DNA of 64,000 nt from Enterobacteriaceae bacterium RIT691 (lineage in GTDB: Bacteria; Pseudomonadota; Gammaproteobacteria; Enterobacterales; Enterobacteriaceae): positions 1 to 64,000 of the forward strand of contig WJYM01000006.1 in assembly GCA_009668205.1 (NCBI GenBank). Reading direction: 5' to 3'. Below, one piece after another: positions 45,842-56,504 of this stretch. The first letter of the stretch is position 1; each line of letters begins with the position of its first letter. The notes beneath the pieces were generated by a model, which saw only the letters and a list, made by a program, of their open reading frames with translations, was not told the origin of the DNA and ran no database searches. The translations under genes and the position numbers were made by a program.

Positions 45842-45853
45842 GGGGCGTTGGCG

Positions 45854-46627
45854 ATGAAAGTAAAAGCACTGGTTTTGGGCATGGGCTTGCTGTGTTCACT
45901 CTCTTCTTTTGCGGCTGATGCGCTGCGTTTTGGCGTGGAAGCGGAATACCCGCCGTTTGAAAGTCGTAACGCGGCTGGCGAACTGCAGGGGTTTGATATC
46001 GATTTGGGTAACGCCATCTGCAAGGAAGCGGCGCTGAAATGCAGCTGGGTGGAAAGTTCGTTTGATTCGCTGATCCCAGGTCTGGTGGCGAAAAAGTTTG
46101 ATGCCATTAACTCGGCCATGAATATCACCGAGCAGCGGCGTAAGAGCATTGATTTTACGCAGCCCATTTACCGTATTCCTTCGCAACTGGTCGGGAAAGC
46201 GGGCAGCGGTATGCAGGCCACGCCGGAAGGCTTACAGGGTAAAACCATTGGCGTGTTGCAGGGCTCCATTCAGGAAACCTATGCCAAGGAACACTGGGAA
46301 AAACACGGTGTGACGGTGGTGTCCTATAAAGATCAGAACATGGCATGGGCCGATTTGCTGAACGGGCGTATTGACGCCTCTTTAGTGATGTCTGCCGCCG
46401 GGCAGGCGGGCTTCCTCAGCAAACCGCAGGGCAAAGGGTTTGGCTTTATCGGTAAGCCCGTGTCAGATGAAACCATTCTCGGAAGCGGTATTGGCTATGG
46501 CCTGCGTAAAGGCGATGCCGCCACCAAAAAACAACTCGACGACGCCATCGATAAAGTCCGTGCAGATGGCACGATCACAAAGCTTGCGGCGAAATACTTC
46601 CCGGGTATCGACGTCAGCGTAAAATAA
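45854..46627 (+). CDS. Periplasmic amino-acid-binding protein (HisJ/ArgT-like)
   Basis: A 257-residue family 3 solute-binding protein. The signal peptide MKVKALVLGMGLLCSLSSFA is cleaved before ADALRFG. The mature protein opens with the polar-amino-acid signature RFGVEAEYPPFESRNAAGEL, GFDIDLGNAIC, and has the FDSLIPGLVAKKFDAI and INSAMNITEQRRKSIDF motifs of LAO/His-binding proteins. It is an orphan: no permease or ATPase gene is nearby, so it may dock on the his/arg transporter encoded elsewhere. Followed by a terminator. Confidence 0.88.
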   Translation: MKVKALVLGMGLLCSLSSFAADALRFGVEAEYPPFESRNAAGELQGFDIDLGNAICKEAALKCSWVESSFDSLIPGLVAKKFDAINSAMNITEQRRKSIDFTQPIYRIPSQLVGKAGSGMQATPEGLQGKTIGVLQGSIQETYAKEHWEKHGVTVVSYKDQNMAWADLLNGRIDASLVMSAAGQAGFLSKPQGKGFGFIGKPVSDETILGSGIGYGLRKGDAATKKQLDDAIDKVRADGTITKLAAKYFPGIDVSVK

Positions 46628-46644
46628 TAACGAGTGCTGCTTTG

Positions 46645-46679
46645 GCCCCGTAGGTGATGTCGCCTGCGGGGCTTTTTTA
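46645..46679 (+). terminator. Terminator after the binding-protein gene
   Basis: GCCCCGTAGG (46645-46654) pairs with CCTGCGGGGC (46663-46672), including one G-U, followed by six T. Confidence 0.88.
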
Positions 46680-46820
46680 TACAGAGATTTACACCCGAAA
46701 TCAGTCACTTCTGATCGTAATAATTTTTTTCCCCGTTTATTCGGATTTTATGCCGTTGCCAATTGGATTATTCACCGTTTTTGTCTAGAGTGGCGCTTCT
46801 GGTGAAGTCGATAATCATAG

Positions 46821-48494
<1,674 letters not shown>

Positions 48495-48501
48495 GTGACG
48501 A

Positions 48502-48530
48502 AGGCCGGGCGAGTTACCCGGCCTTTTGCT
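48502..48530. terminator. Bidirectional terminator, mdoD/SDR
   Basis: AAGGCCGGG (48502-48510) and CCCGGCCTT (48518-48526) with a 7-nt loop, followed by TTTTGC on the plus strand. It separates the convergent mdoD and SDR genes. Confidence 0.82.
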
Positions 48531-48531
48531 T

Positions 48532-49314
48532 TTACTGGTAGCGGGTGGCGAGCGTCGGTGATTGTCCGCCAAACGCCCGTAAATTGGCTGCCAGCGCCTC
48601 TCTTAACAGGTCGTCATGCTCAACGCCAGGCGCGCAAACCACCTCTTTGGTTTCCAGCGCGCGCAGGCTTGCCGTCACCACCTCTTCTGCTGACATTCGC
48701 GGCAGCGCGCTAAGATCCATTCCCTGACGTTCGTGAAACTCGGTGGCGACAATGCCCGGGCACAGCACCTGCACATCCACCCCAGTAGATTTCAACTCTT
48801 CACTTAATGCCAGTGACAACGACAGCAAATGGGAAAGCGAAGCGACGTAGGTGGCACGGCCTGCGGCCTGTCCCAGCGGTGCGGTTGCGCCAAAGGCCAA
48901 CATCCCGGCGACGTTGATAATGGTGCCCATTTTACGTTCCACCATGCCTGGCGCAGCGGCGTGAGCCAGCAGAGTGGGCGCCATCACTTTCACCTGCAGC
49001 AGTTCATGGGCCTTCTCGGCCGACAGCGCGGTGAAGCCCATATAGTGGGACACTCCCGCGTTGTTGATGAGCAGCGTCAGCGGCTGTTCACGGCAGATTT
49101 CGCTCAGGCGGTTAATCCCTTCCGGGGTACTCAGATCGGCTTCTACAGGTTTTATCTGGCCTGCCGGAAACTCAGCGGCCAGCGCCTGTAAACGTTCCAG
49201 GCGGCGGCCCACGGCGATCACGGTATAACCCTGCGCGGCAAGACGACGGGCATAGGCCTGACCGATGCCGGACGTTGCGCCAGTGACGAGGGCTAAAGAA
49301 TGGGCTGTAGACAT
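48532..49314 (-). CDS. SDR-family protein lacking canonical catalytic residues
   Basis: A 260-residue Rossmann protein with the NAD(P) motif TGATSGIG and the NNAG motif (INNAGVSHYMGF). The usual catalytic YxxxK reads YVASL, so the lysine is replaced by leucine, and the upstream serine position is NVAGMLA instead of NVSS. It may therefore be a binding protein, a scaffold or an enzyme with a shifted mechanism. Divergent from a LysR gene, whose product probably controls it; absent from this position in E. coli. Confidence 0.8.
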   Translation of the reverse strand: MSTAHSLALVTGATSGIGQAYARRLAAQGYTVIAVGRRLERLQALAAEFPAGQIKPVEADLSTPEGINRLSEICREQPLTLLINNAGVSHYMGFTALSAEKAHELLQVKVMAPTLLAHAAAPGMVERKMGTIINVAGMLAFGATAPLGQAAGRATYVASLSHLLSLSLALSEELKSTGVDVQVLCPGIVATEFHERQGMDLSALPRMSAEEVVTASLRALETKEVVCAPGVEHDDLLREALAANLRAFGGQSPTLATRYQ

Positions 49315-49393
49315 AGTATTTGCTCCTGTTCGGTTGATGAGGCGATCTTAGCGGGCAACACCGCGGGTGATAAGCCCATCACGGGCGCACAGG

Positions 49394-49413
49394 TTGTTCG
49401 CCAAAACGGACAA
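49394..49413. promoter_or_regulatory. Inverted repeat in the SDR/lysR promoter
   Basis: TTGTTCG-CCAAAA-CGGACAA has 7-bp arms with one mismatch. It lies between the divergent SDR and LysR genes and is a candidate binding site for that regulator. Confidence 0.4.
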
Positions 49414-49459
49414 TGCGCGGCATAATGATCGCATTAGCCCAGAGTGAAAGGACATTTCC

Positions 49460-50371
49460 ATGCCAAAGCGCACAACGGATGAGCTTGCCGACCTTAAAGC
49501 TTTTGCGGCGGTGGCCCACGCAGGCGGTTTCCGTGAGGCGGCGCGGCTGTTGCAGCTGAGTCCTTCGGGGCTGAGCGATGCGGTGCGCCGTCTGGAAACG
49601 TCCCTCGGCGTTCGCTTGCTGCATCGCACCACCCGCAGCGTCATGCCCACGGAGCAGGGCAGCGCGCTCTTAACGCGCATCCGGCCCGCTTTTGATGAGC
49701 TTGAGCTGGCACTGAAAGCGGTCACCTCTTCTCGTGATAAACCCGCCGGTAATCTGCGCCTGAACGTGCCGGTGAATGCGACGCGGCTGTTTCTCGCGCC
49801 GTTACTGACGCGCTTTCTGCAACGCTATCCGGACATTACCGTCGAGGTGATCGCCGAAACCGGGGTGGTCGATATTCTGGCTGCGGGATGTGATGCCGGG
49901 ATCCGCTATGACGACCGTTTGGAACAGGACACGATTGCGGTGCCCATTGGCCCGCGTGAACAGCGTTTTGCGACCGCCGCCGCCCCCGAACTGCTCGACA
50001 GATATGGACGCCCACAGCATCCGCAGGATTTGCTGAAGATGCCCTGTATCCGTGGGCGTTTTGCCAAAGGGAATCTGGAAAGATGGTGCTACCAGCGGGG
50101 TGACGAGCAGTGTCATATCGATCCTCACGGTCCGTTGATTTACAGCGGCGGGTCGGCGGTGGATATGGGCGTGTCGATGGCGGTGCAGGGGATTGGGGTG
50201 ATGTATCTGTTTGAGGCCTGGCTGCAGCCGTGGCTCGACAGCGGCGAGCTGGAACCCATTCTCGAACCCTGGTGGCAGCGTTTTAACGGGCCGTTCCTCT
50301 ACTACTCCGGCAGGACGCTGGTGCCCGCACCGCTGCGGGCGTTTATTGATTTTGTCCGCGAAGACAATTGA
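49460..50371 (+). CDS. LysR-type regulator
   Basis: A 303-residue LysR regulator of the DmlR/YafC-like group: FAAVAHAGGFREAARLLQLS and LETSLGVRLLHRTTRSV form the HTH, followed by a typical effector domain (RLNVPVNATRLFLAPLL). AAGGA precedes the ATG. It is divergent from the atypical SDR gene with 145 bp between starts, the usual arrangement for a LysR protein and its target. Effector unknown. Confidence 0.88.
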   Translation: MPKRTTDELADLKAFAAVAHAGGFREAARLLQLSPSGLSDAVRRLETSLGVRLLHRTTRSVMPTEQGSALLTRIRPAFDELELALKAVTSSRDKPAGNLRLNVPVNATRLFLAPLLTRFLQRYPDITVEVIAETGVVDILAAGCDAGIRYDDRLEQDTIAVPIGPREQRFATAAAPELLDRYGRPQHPQDLLKMPCIRGRFAKGNLERWCYQRGDEQCHIDPHGPLIYSGGSAVDMGVSMAVQGIGVMYLFEAWLQPWLDSGELEPILEPWWQRFNGPFLYYSGRTLVPAPLRAFIDFVREDN

Positions 50372-50415
50372 GGTACTTTACGTCAGTCTCATCATTTTCA
50401 TAAGGAGTGCTGCAG

Positions 50416-50979
50416 ATGCAGGAAACCCCGATGCCTGATGAAGTGATCGCCGTCTCCGATACCCTCAGCCTTCACGCGGCCGCCGAGCGTTTTGTGCCGG
50501 CATTGCATCAACTGGTGCTGAAAAATCGCCAGTGGCTGCAGGCGTCGCTCAACTGGCCGCAGTTTGTCGGCAGTGAGGAGGACACGCGGCAAAATATGCT
50601 CAGCAACCGCATGCTGCACCAGCGTGGCTACGCGAAAATGTTTTTGATCCTCGAGCAGGAAAACGTTGTCGGTGTGCTGTCCTTTAATTCCATAGAACCG
50701 CTGAATAAAACGGGCTATATCGGCTACTGGCTGGATGAAGCGAGTCAAGGGAAGGGGATTCTCTCCCGGGCGCTGCAGGCGTTCATGCGGTATTACGTGG
50801 ATGAGGGCGAGATCCGCCGCTTTGTTATCAAATGCCGGGTAGCAAATGCGCGCAGCAACCAGGTGGCGCTGCACAATGATTTTCAACGGGAAGGCTGCCT
50901 GAGAGAAGCGGAATACCTGAACGGGCACTACCACGATCAGTACATCTATTCACGCCTGTTTCCCGAGGTGTCAGAGTGA
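50416..50979 (+). CDS. rimL: Ribosomal protein L7/L12 N-acetyltransferase
   Basis: A 187-residue GNAT acetyltransferase that acetylates the N-terminal serine of L12 to give L7. The family pattern is clear: [27 protein letters not shown], then the acetyl-CoA region [18 protein letters not shown] and [27 protein letters not shown] lies 8 bp upstream of the ATG at 50416. Its 3' end overlaps the convergent ydcK gene by 9 bp. Confidence 0.94.
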   Translation: MQETPMPDEVIAVSDTLSLHAAAERFVPALHQLVLKNRQWLQASLNWPQFVGSEEDTRQNMLSNRMLHQRGYAKMFLILEQENVVGVLSFNSIEPLNKTGYIGYWLDEASQGKGILSRALQAFMRYYVDEGEIRRFVIKCRVANARSNQVALHNDFQREGCLREAEYLNGHYHDQYIYSRLFPEVSE

Positions 50980-51951
50980 GCCTAACAAGGGCGTGCGGGT
51001 GATCCGGTCGTCGCCGTTAATCACTTTTCTGCCGCGAATGTGGATAGCATCGCCGTCATAGGCCTCAATGATGGCATTGCCGTCAATTTCGACCCGATGT
51101 TCGATAATCACATCCCCGCTGATTCGCGCGTGCCCTTTAATCAGTATTTTATCGTCCAGCAGAATCGGCCCCCCGCGCAGCCAGGCGTGGCCGCCAATCA
51201 GCACGTGATGCTTGAGGACACAGTTGCCCTCGACGACCGCATTTTCAGCCACCTGTGCACTGTAGCGTAACGTGGGGATCGCATCGTCACCGTGGCCCGC
51301 GACCACCCGCGCGTTGCCGTACACTTTGGCACAGTCGCAAATCCAGACGTTATTCTCTTCGTTGCCCTGAATCAGCGCGGAATCGAACACCTCGGCCCGA
51401 TGCTCAATAAAGGCCTGATCGACAATCGCCTCGCCGTAAATCTGCGCCTGATGGACAACCCGCGAGCGGCTGACCGTGGCGCGCTCATAGATTTGCAGCG
51501 TTTGTGTCAGGTCCGGCGTCAGGCCTTTGGCGGCAATAATGTCACACTCGTTCAGGATGCGGGCATCGCCAAACACATGGCATTCACCGCGAACGCGGGA
51601 GTTCTGAATGGTGACGTTGTCACTTATTCGGGAGTGATGGGTGACGACCGCAGCATCAAGCCAGGCATTGCCCGCCACGATTGCCTGATGAGACACGGTG
51701 CAGGGTTGGGTTAAACGCGCATTTTCTTTGATGCAGGCACCGGCAAACACCACGCTGTTTTCATCGTAGATCCAGCAGTCGCCGGTTTGGCTTAACGCCT
51801 GTTCAGACTCGATCCAACCGCCAGCAGTCCCGGCTTTGACATCTGCAAAATCGCGCAGGGCAATAATCTGCCACAGGGTGACGCTTTTTTTGTCACCGTC
51901 TTCCTGAAAAGGGTGGTTACGCGACAGGTCGCTAAGGCGATACTTGTTCAT
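50971..51951 (-). CDS. ydcK: YdcK, left-handed beta-helix protein
   Basis: A 326-residue protein, same length as E. coli YdcK, made mostly of imperfect hexapeptide repeats ([20 protein letters not shown] and similar) that form a left-handed parallel beta helix. Many such proteins are acyltransferases, but no catalytic histidine is evident and the role is unknown. The conserved C-terminus is [17 protein letters not shown]. Start at ATG 51951 ([10 protein letters not shown]). Convergent with rimL, with overlapping 3' ends. Confidence 0.93.
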   Translation of the reverse strand: MNKYRLSDLSRNHPFQEDGDKKSVTLWQIIALRDFADVKAGTAGGWIESEQALSQTGDCWIYDENSVVFAGACIKENARLTQPCTVSHQAIVAGNAWLDAAVVTHHSRISDNVTIQNSRVRGECHVFGDARILNECDIIAAKGLTPDLTQTLQIYERATVSRSRVVHQAQIYGEAIVDQAFIEHRAEVFDSALIQGNEENNVWICDCAKVYGNARVVAGHGDDAIPTLRYSAQVAENAVVEGNCVLKHHVLIGGHAWLRGGPILLDDKILIKGHARISGDVIIEHRVEIDGNAIIEAYDGDAIHIRGRKVINGDDRITRTPLLGSL

Positions 51952-52061
51952 CGGATTTCTCATTACGGAGCGTTAACATAAACGTAGCAAAAAATCTCCG
52001 TGACGCGACGCGAAAGGTTCCTTTAAAATGCACCTTCAAATTATTTTGAACGATTAAACAA

Positions 52062-53066
52062 ATGAAGACAGTGGATCCGCAACGCAACGTTTTGCATCTG
52101 CCTGCAGGCTATTTTGGCATGGTGCTGGGTATCATCGGCATGGGCTTTGCCTGGCGTTATGCCAGCACCCTTTGGGCCGTGCCTCGCGCCATTGGCGATG
52201 GGCTGGTGTTGCTGGCGATGGCCATCTGGAGCCTGCTGACGCTGGCGTTTGTGCTGCGCCTCATCCGCTTTCCCCATAGCGTTTTGCGCGAGATGCGCCA
52301 CCCGGTTGCCAGCAGTTTCGTCAGCCTCTTTCCGGCAACGACAATGCTGGTGGCTATTGGCGTCACGCCATGGACCCGGACGCTTGCCATCCTTCTGTTT
52401 GTGTTCGGCGTTACCCTGCAACTCAGCTACGCCGCCTGGCAAAGCGCCGGATTATGGCGGGGTTCGCATCCGCAAGAGGCCACAACACCGGGGCTGTATC
52501 TGCCAACGGTGGCGAACAACTTTATTAGCGCGATGGCGTGCGGTGCGCTCGGCTTCCAGGACGCGGGGCTGGTGTTTCTGGGGGCCGGGATTTTCTCATG
52601 GATAAGCCTTGAACCCGCGATCCTGCACCGCCTGCGCAGCGCCGGGGAACTGCCTGCACCGTTGCGCACCTCGCTGGGCATCCAGTTAGCGCCCGCGCTG
52701 GTGGCCTGTAATGCCTGGCTTGCGGTGAATGGTGGCCATGCTGACGTGATGGCGAAGATGCTGTTCGGTTACGGCTTACTGCAGCTGTTATTTATGGTCC
52801 GTCTGCTGCCGTGGTACATGAAACAGCCGTTTAACGCGAGCTTCTGGAGCTTCTCGTTTGGCGTTTCGGCGCTGGCGAGCACCGGGCTACACCTGGGACA
52901 CGACAGCAGTGCGGGTTTTTTCCCTGCGCTGGCGGTCCCCCTGTTCATTTTCACTAACGCGATTATCGTTATGTTGCTGCTCCGCACACTGCAGCTGTTG
53001 TGGCGCGGTCAGCTGCTGACCCGCGTTGAACGTCACACCCTTTTACACGATAAGGATCCCTCATGA
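52062..53066 (+). CDS. tehA: Tellurite-resistance/C4-dicarboxylate-family channel TehA
   Basis: A 334-residue inner-membrane protein with ten predicted helices, of the TehA/SLAC1 anion-channel family; E. coli TehA is 330. Conserved [20 protein letters not shown], then the pore-lining helices with [14 protein letters not shown]. It confers tellurite resistance together with TehB when overexpressed. Its stop overlaps the tehB start by ATGA. No regulator is adjacent. Confidence 0.94.
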   Translation: MKTVDPQRNVLHLPAGYFGMVLGIIGMGFAWRYASTLWAVPRAIGDGLVLLAMAIWSLLTLAFVLRLIRFPHSVLREMRHPVASSFVSLFPATTMLVAIGVTPWTRTLAILLFVFGVTLQLSYAAWQSAGLWRGSHPQEATTPGLYLPTVANNFISAMACGALGFQDAGLVFLGAGIFSWISLEPAILHRLRSAGELPAPLRTSLGIQLAPALVACNAWLAVNGGHADVMAKMLFGYGLLQLLFMVRLLPWYMKQPFNASFWSFSFGVSALASTGLHLGHDSSAGFFPALAVPLFIFTNAIIVMLLLRTLQLLWRGQLLTRVERHTLLHDKDPS

Positions 53067-53659
53067 CTTTACGGGACGAAAACTACTTTACCGAGACTTA
53101 CGGCCTGACCCGCACCCATTCAGAAGTCCTGCATGCAGTCACCCGAGTGCAGCCAGGGAAAACCCTGGATCTGGGCTGTGGCAACGGACGAAACAGTCTC
53201 TACCTGGCCGCCAAAGGCTATGAGGTGACCGCCTGGGATAAAAATCCGGCCAGCATCAACAATCTGGAGTCTATCCGCCAGAAAGAAGGGCTTGAGAATC
53301 TGCAAACCGCGGAAGTGGATCTGAACGCCGTCCGGTTTGAAGGGGAGTATGACTTTATTCTTTCAACCGTGGTCATGATGTTCCTGCAGGCCGACACGAT
53401 CCCAGGCCTGATTGCCAATATGCAGCGCTGCACCAAACCCGGCGGCTGGAACCTGATTGTCGCGGCCATGGACACTGAAGATTACCCCTGCAATGTCGGC
53501 TTCCCTTTTGCGTTCAAAGAGAATGAATTGAAAAATTACTACGCTGGCTGGACGTTTGATCGTTATAACGAAGACGTCGGTGAGTTGCACCGGACCGATG
53601 AGAATGGCAATCGCATCAAACTGCGTTTTGCCACTCTGCTGGCGCGGAAATCTGAATAA
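53063..53659 (+). CDS. tehB: Tellurite methyltransferase TehB
   Basis: A 198-residue SAM-dependent methyltransferase (E. coli 197) that detoxifies tellurite, probably by methylation. SAM motif [21 protein letters not shown]; further motifs are [13 protein letters not shown] and [12 protein letters not shown]. Coupled translationally to tehA. A 9-bp perfect hairpin with no T-run (53706-53728) follows in the 173-bp gap before ydcL. Confidence 0.95.
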   Translation: MTLRDENYFTETYGLTRTHSEVLHAVTRVQPGKTLDLGCGNGRNSLYLAAKGYEVTAWDKNPASINNLESIRQKEGLENLQTAEVDLNAVRFEGEYDFILSTVVMMFLQADTIPGLIANMQRCTKPGGWNLIVAAMDTEDYPCNVGFPFAFKENELKNYYAGWTFDRYNEDVGELHRTDENGNRIKLRFATLLARKSE

Positions 53660-53832
53660 ATTCTTAGTGACGATCGCTCACAATTTGCCCCGCTGATGAC
53701 GCTAATCGCTCGTCCAGATGACGAGCGAGAGGTTAAGCAAGAAACGTCCTAATGCTTCGCTTTTTTTCCCACATAAATGCCTTTTCGTTTTGCTATAACC
53801 GCACCGAAATTGTGTGTTTACAGGGATAACTT

Positions 53833-54501
53833 ATGCAGAGCAAAACGTTTGTTAAATTCGCCACCGTGGTGTCAATGCTGGCGCTAACGGGCTGCGCCTC
53901 TAAACTGGCGCAACCTGAGCAGTACTCCGGTTTTTTGAAAAACTATTCTGACCTGAAAGAGGCGGAGTCAGCCTCGGGAAAATCAGAGCTTCGCTGGATA
54001 GACCCAAACTATAACCCGGCAAACTATGACAGCATTGTGTTCAATCCCATCATCTACTATCCGGTACCTAAACCGGATACGCAGATTGGCCAGGACGTGC
54101 TGGATAAGATCCGCAATTACACCAACGATCAGCTGAAGCAGTCTTTGGTCGAGAGAAAGCCCCTGGTGACGACGGCGGGCCCGCGCAGCCTGATTTTCCG
54201 TGGTGCAATCACGGCGGTGGATTCCAGCAAAGAAGGGATGCAGTTCTATGAAATTCTGCCTGTGGCGATGATTGTCGCGGGCACTGAGGTGGCGACCGGG
54301 CACCGCACCATGAACACGCATCTGTACTTTGAAGCCGAAATGATCGACGCTCAAACCGGTAAGCCGGTTATCAAAGTGGTGCGTAAAAATGACGGTGAAG
54401 ATCTCGCTAACGAGCGTACGCCGTTGACGGTGGAGACGCTGAAGAAAGTGATTGATGATATGGCTGTCGACGCCGTGAAATTCGATCCGACGCAGAAATA
54501 A
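53833..54501 (+). CDS. ydcL: YdcL, DUF3313 lipoprotein
   Basis: A 222-residue lipoprotein, same length as E. coli YdcL. The signal peptide ends in a lipobox LTGC (cysteine near residue 21), followed by ASKLAQPEQYSGFL. The residue after the lipid cysteine is Ala, so outer-membrane sorting is expected. It belongs to DUF3313; the function is unknown. Monocistronic, with a strong terminator. Confidence 0.93.
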   Translation: MQSKTFVKFATVVSMLALTGCASKLAQPEQYSGFLKNYSDLKEAESASGKSELRWIDPNYNPANYDSIVFNPIIYYPVPKPDTQIGQDVLDKIRNYTNDQLKQSLVERKPLVTTAGPRSLIFRGAITAVDSSKEGMQFYEILPVAMIVAGTEVATGHRTMNTHLYFEAEMIDAQTGKPVIKVVRKNDGEDLANERTPLTVETLKKVIDDMAVDAVKFDPTQK

Positions 54502-54508
54502 AGCAGTA

Positions 54509-54540
54509 AACCGGCGGCCCAGACCGCCGGTTTTTTTTCA
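54509..54540 (+). terminator. ydcL terminator
   Basis: CCGGCGG (54511-54517) and CCGCCGG (54524-54530), with AA/TT extending the stem, are followed by eight T. Confidence 0.92.
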
Positions 54541-55446
54541 CGCGACGCTTTTGCGCGTCACGCTGCGTTTAAACCAGTTTTCCGGTTTCGCAAACATCAC
54601 CAGGTTACCCACCAGAATCAGTGCCAGCCCAAATACCGCATTGGCATGCCAGACGTAACCTTCGTAGAACGTGGAGATGGTCAGTGCCACTAACGGGAAC
54701 AGCAGCGTGCTGTAGGCCGCATTGGCAGGCCCGATCCGGCCCACCAGCGTGAAATAAGCGCCAAAGGCGACCACCGAGCCAAACAGCGCCAGATAGAACA
54801 ACGCCCCCAGATAGCTGACGGTGAATTCCGGCATAAAGTTATCGCCGCGAACCAGGGCGATAACACCCATCACCAGCGTGCCGTATAACATGGCCCAGCT
54901 GTTGGTGGTGAGCGTCTCGAGTCCGCGACGCTGATGGCGAATGCTGAGCATGTTGCCGAGTGAGAAGCCATAGGTGCCCAGGGCGCTCAGACCAATGCCC
55001 ATCAACAGTTCACCGCTGAGGCCGCTGGCCTGCAGATCATCCCAGAAGAGGGTGACAATGCCGATCAGACCCAGCAGGGCGGCGAGGTAAAAGCGTCCCG
55101 GCGGCTGCTGGCGATAAAACAGGAAGCTGTTGATGGCGTTGAACAGGACGGCCATCGAGAAAATCACCGACTCCAGCCCGGTATTGATCCATTTTGCCGC
55201 TGAATAAAAACACCAGAAGTTAAAGCAGAACACGCAGCAGCCCTGCAAAATACAGAACAGATGATCGCGCACCGCCAGTTTACGCAGGCGTCCTGCGAGT
55301 TTCAGCACCACCATCAGCGTGATGCTTGCCACGGCAAAGCGCCAGAAAATGGAGACCGGAGCAGGCACCGAACCCTGCTGCAGAAAAATGGCAATCCAGG
55401 TGGTTCCCCAGATGACGACCACCAGACAGTAAAGTATTACGTTCAT
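54538..55446 (-). CDS. EamA-family (DMT) transporter
   Basis: A 302-residue inner-membrane protein with ten predicted helices in two EamA repeats (first: VVVIWGTTWIAIFLQQG; second: GLSALGTYGFSLGNMLS). Members of the drug/metabolite transporter superfamily export amino acids, metabolites or drugs. It lies divergent from an AraC regulator (185 bp between starts), which is the likely controller. Substrate unknown; no equivalent at this point in K-12. Confidence 0.88.
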   Translation of the reverse strand: MNVILYCLVVVIWGTTWIAIFLQQGSVPAPVSIFWRFAVASITLMVVLKLAGRLRKLAVRDHLFCILQGCCVFCFNFWCFYSAAKWINTGLESVIFSMAVLFNAINSFLFYRQQPPGRFYLAALLGLIGIVTLFWDDLQASGLSGELLMGIGLSALGTYGFSLGNMLSIRHQRRGLETLTTNSWAMLYGTLVMGVIALVRGDNFMPEFTVSYLGALFYLALFGSVVAFGAYFTLVGRIGPANAAYSTLLFPLVALTISTFYEGYVWHANAVFGLALILVGNLVMFAKPENWFKRSVTRKSVA

Positions 55447-55631
55447 TGTTATTCTCAGAATCAGCGGAAACAGCGCTCAGTATCGTATTTCGGGGGCTGG
55501 CGCGCTTGCAGCGTCTTGCGGGGAAGTTGCATATTCTTGCGCATTTTTTTGCGATGGAAACGGCGTAATACTGGCAACAGAGGATAACAATTCATACACT
55601 GTCACTCTTATTCCCACTCACTGTGAAAACG

Positions 55632-56504
55632 ATGTCTCACTCCTACGGTACGTTTGAAACTCTCCGCCAACAGAAAGCCGTCCTGCGCGATACGGTCGCG
55701 CTGAACTCTGGCATTCAGCTGGCGGCCTGGTTCAATCAGCACGATACCGTGACGGTGCAGAGCGATCATCATACCCTTAGTTTGTACGTGGCAGATGGCT
55801 ACGAGAGCTATCACAAAACGCCGCACGGCTGGAAAAACGGCGGCGGTCCGGACCGTTTTTGCCTGATGCCAAAAGAGAGTGAATCGAGCTGGGATATCCG
55901 CGATAACCTCTCTTTTGTGCACCTTTACTGCACCGATGAGCATCTGCGGGAGACCGGCGAGAAAATTTGGGATCGCAGCCCGGCGTCCTTCCGGCTGGAT
56001 GAGAAAACCTTCGCCCATGATGACAAAATCACCGCGCTGTACCGCCATTTTCTGCTGGACTGCGACTGGCAACAGCAGGCCAACCATCTGGCGCTGAGCT
56101 CGGCCAGCACGCTGCTGCTGACGCATTTGATTCAGCACTACACCAACGTCCAGTGGCAGCTGCCGAAAGTGACCGGGGGTCTGTCGCCGTTCGTGCTGCG
56201 CAATGTTCAGGCTTATATTGAAGCAAATCTGGCCCAGCCACTGACGCTGGCGGATTTGGCACAGCAAGCGGCGCTCAGCGAATACCATTTCGCGCGGATG
56301 TTCAGCCAATCCATGAAAATGGCACCTCACCAGTATGTGATGCAGCGACGAATGATGAAAGCTCAGCGCTTAGTGCGGGAAACAGCCTTGCCGCTGACGG
56401 AAATTGCCCTGGCCTGTGGTTTCAGCTCGGCCAGCCATTTCAGCAACCGCTTCAAAAGTGCGTTAGGCATCACACCGTCGCAGCTACGCGCGGCGGGTCA
56501 GTGA
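55632..56504 (+). CDS. AraC-family transcriptional regulator
   Basis: A 290-residue regulator. The N-terminal 170 residues are a cupin-like effector domain (HTLSLYVADGYESYHKTPHG). The C-terminus has the two AraC helix-turn-helices: LTLADLAQQAALSEYHFARM and LPLTEIALACGFSSASHFSN, ending FKSALGITPSQLRAA. Start set at ATG 55632; a GTG nine bases upstream is possible and neither has a clear ribosome site. Divergent from the EamA gene; its 3' end overlaps benE by 21 bp. Confidence 0.85.
   Translation: MSHSYGTFETLRQQKAVLRDTVALNSGIQLAAWFNQHDTVTVQSDHHTLSLYVADGYESYHKTPHGWKNGGGPDRFCLMPKESESSWDIRDNLSFVHLYCTDEHLRETGEKIWDRSPASFRLDEKTFAHDDKITALYRHFLLDCDWQQQANHLALSSASTLLLTHLIQHYTNVQWQLPKVTGGLSPFVLRNVQAYIEANLAQPLTLADLAQQAALSEYHFARMFSQSMKMAPHQYVMQRRMMKAQRLVRETALPLTEIALACGFSSASHFSNRFKSALGITPSQLRAAGQ

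Noticed and set aside
53706-53728. Hairpin TCGCTCGTC/GACGAGCGA as a tehB terminator
   Set aside because: A perfect 9-bp stem but followed by GAGGTTA, with no U-tract. Mentioned only under tehB.
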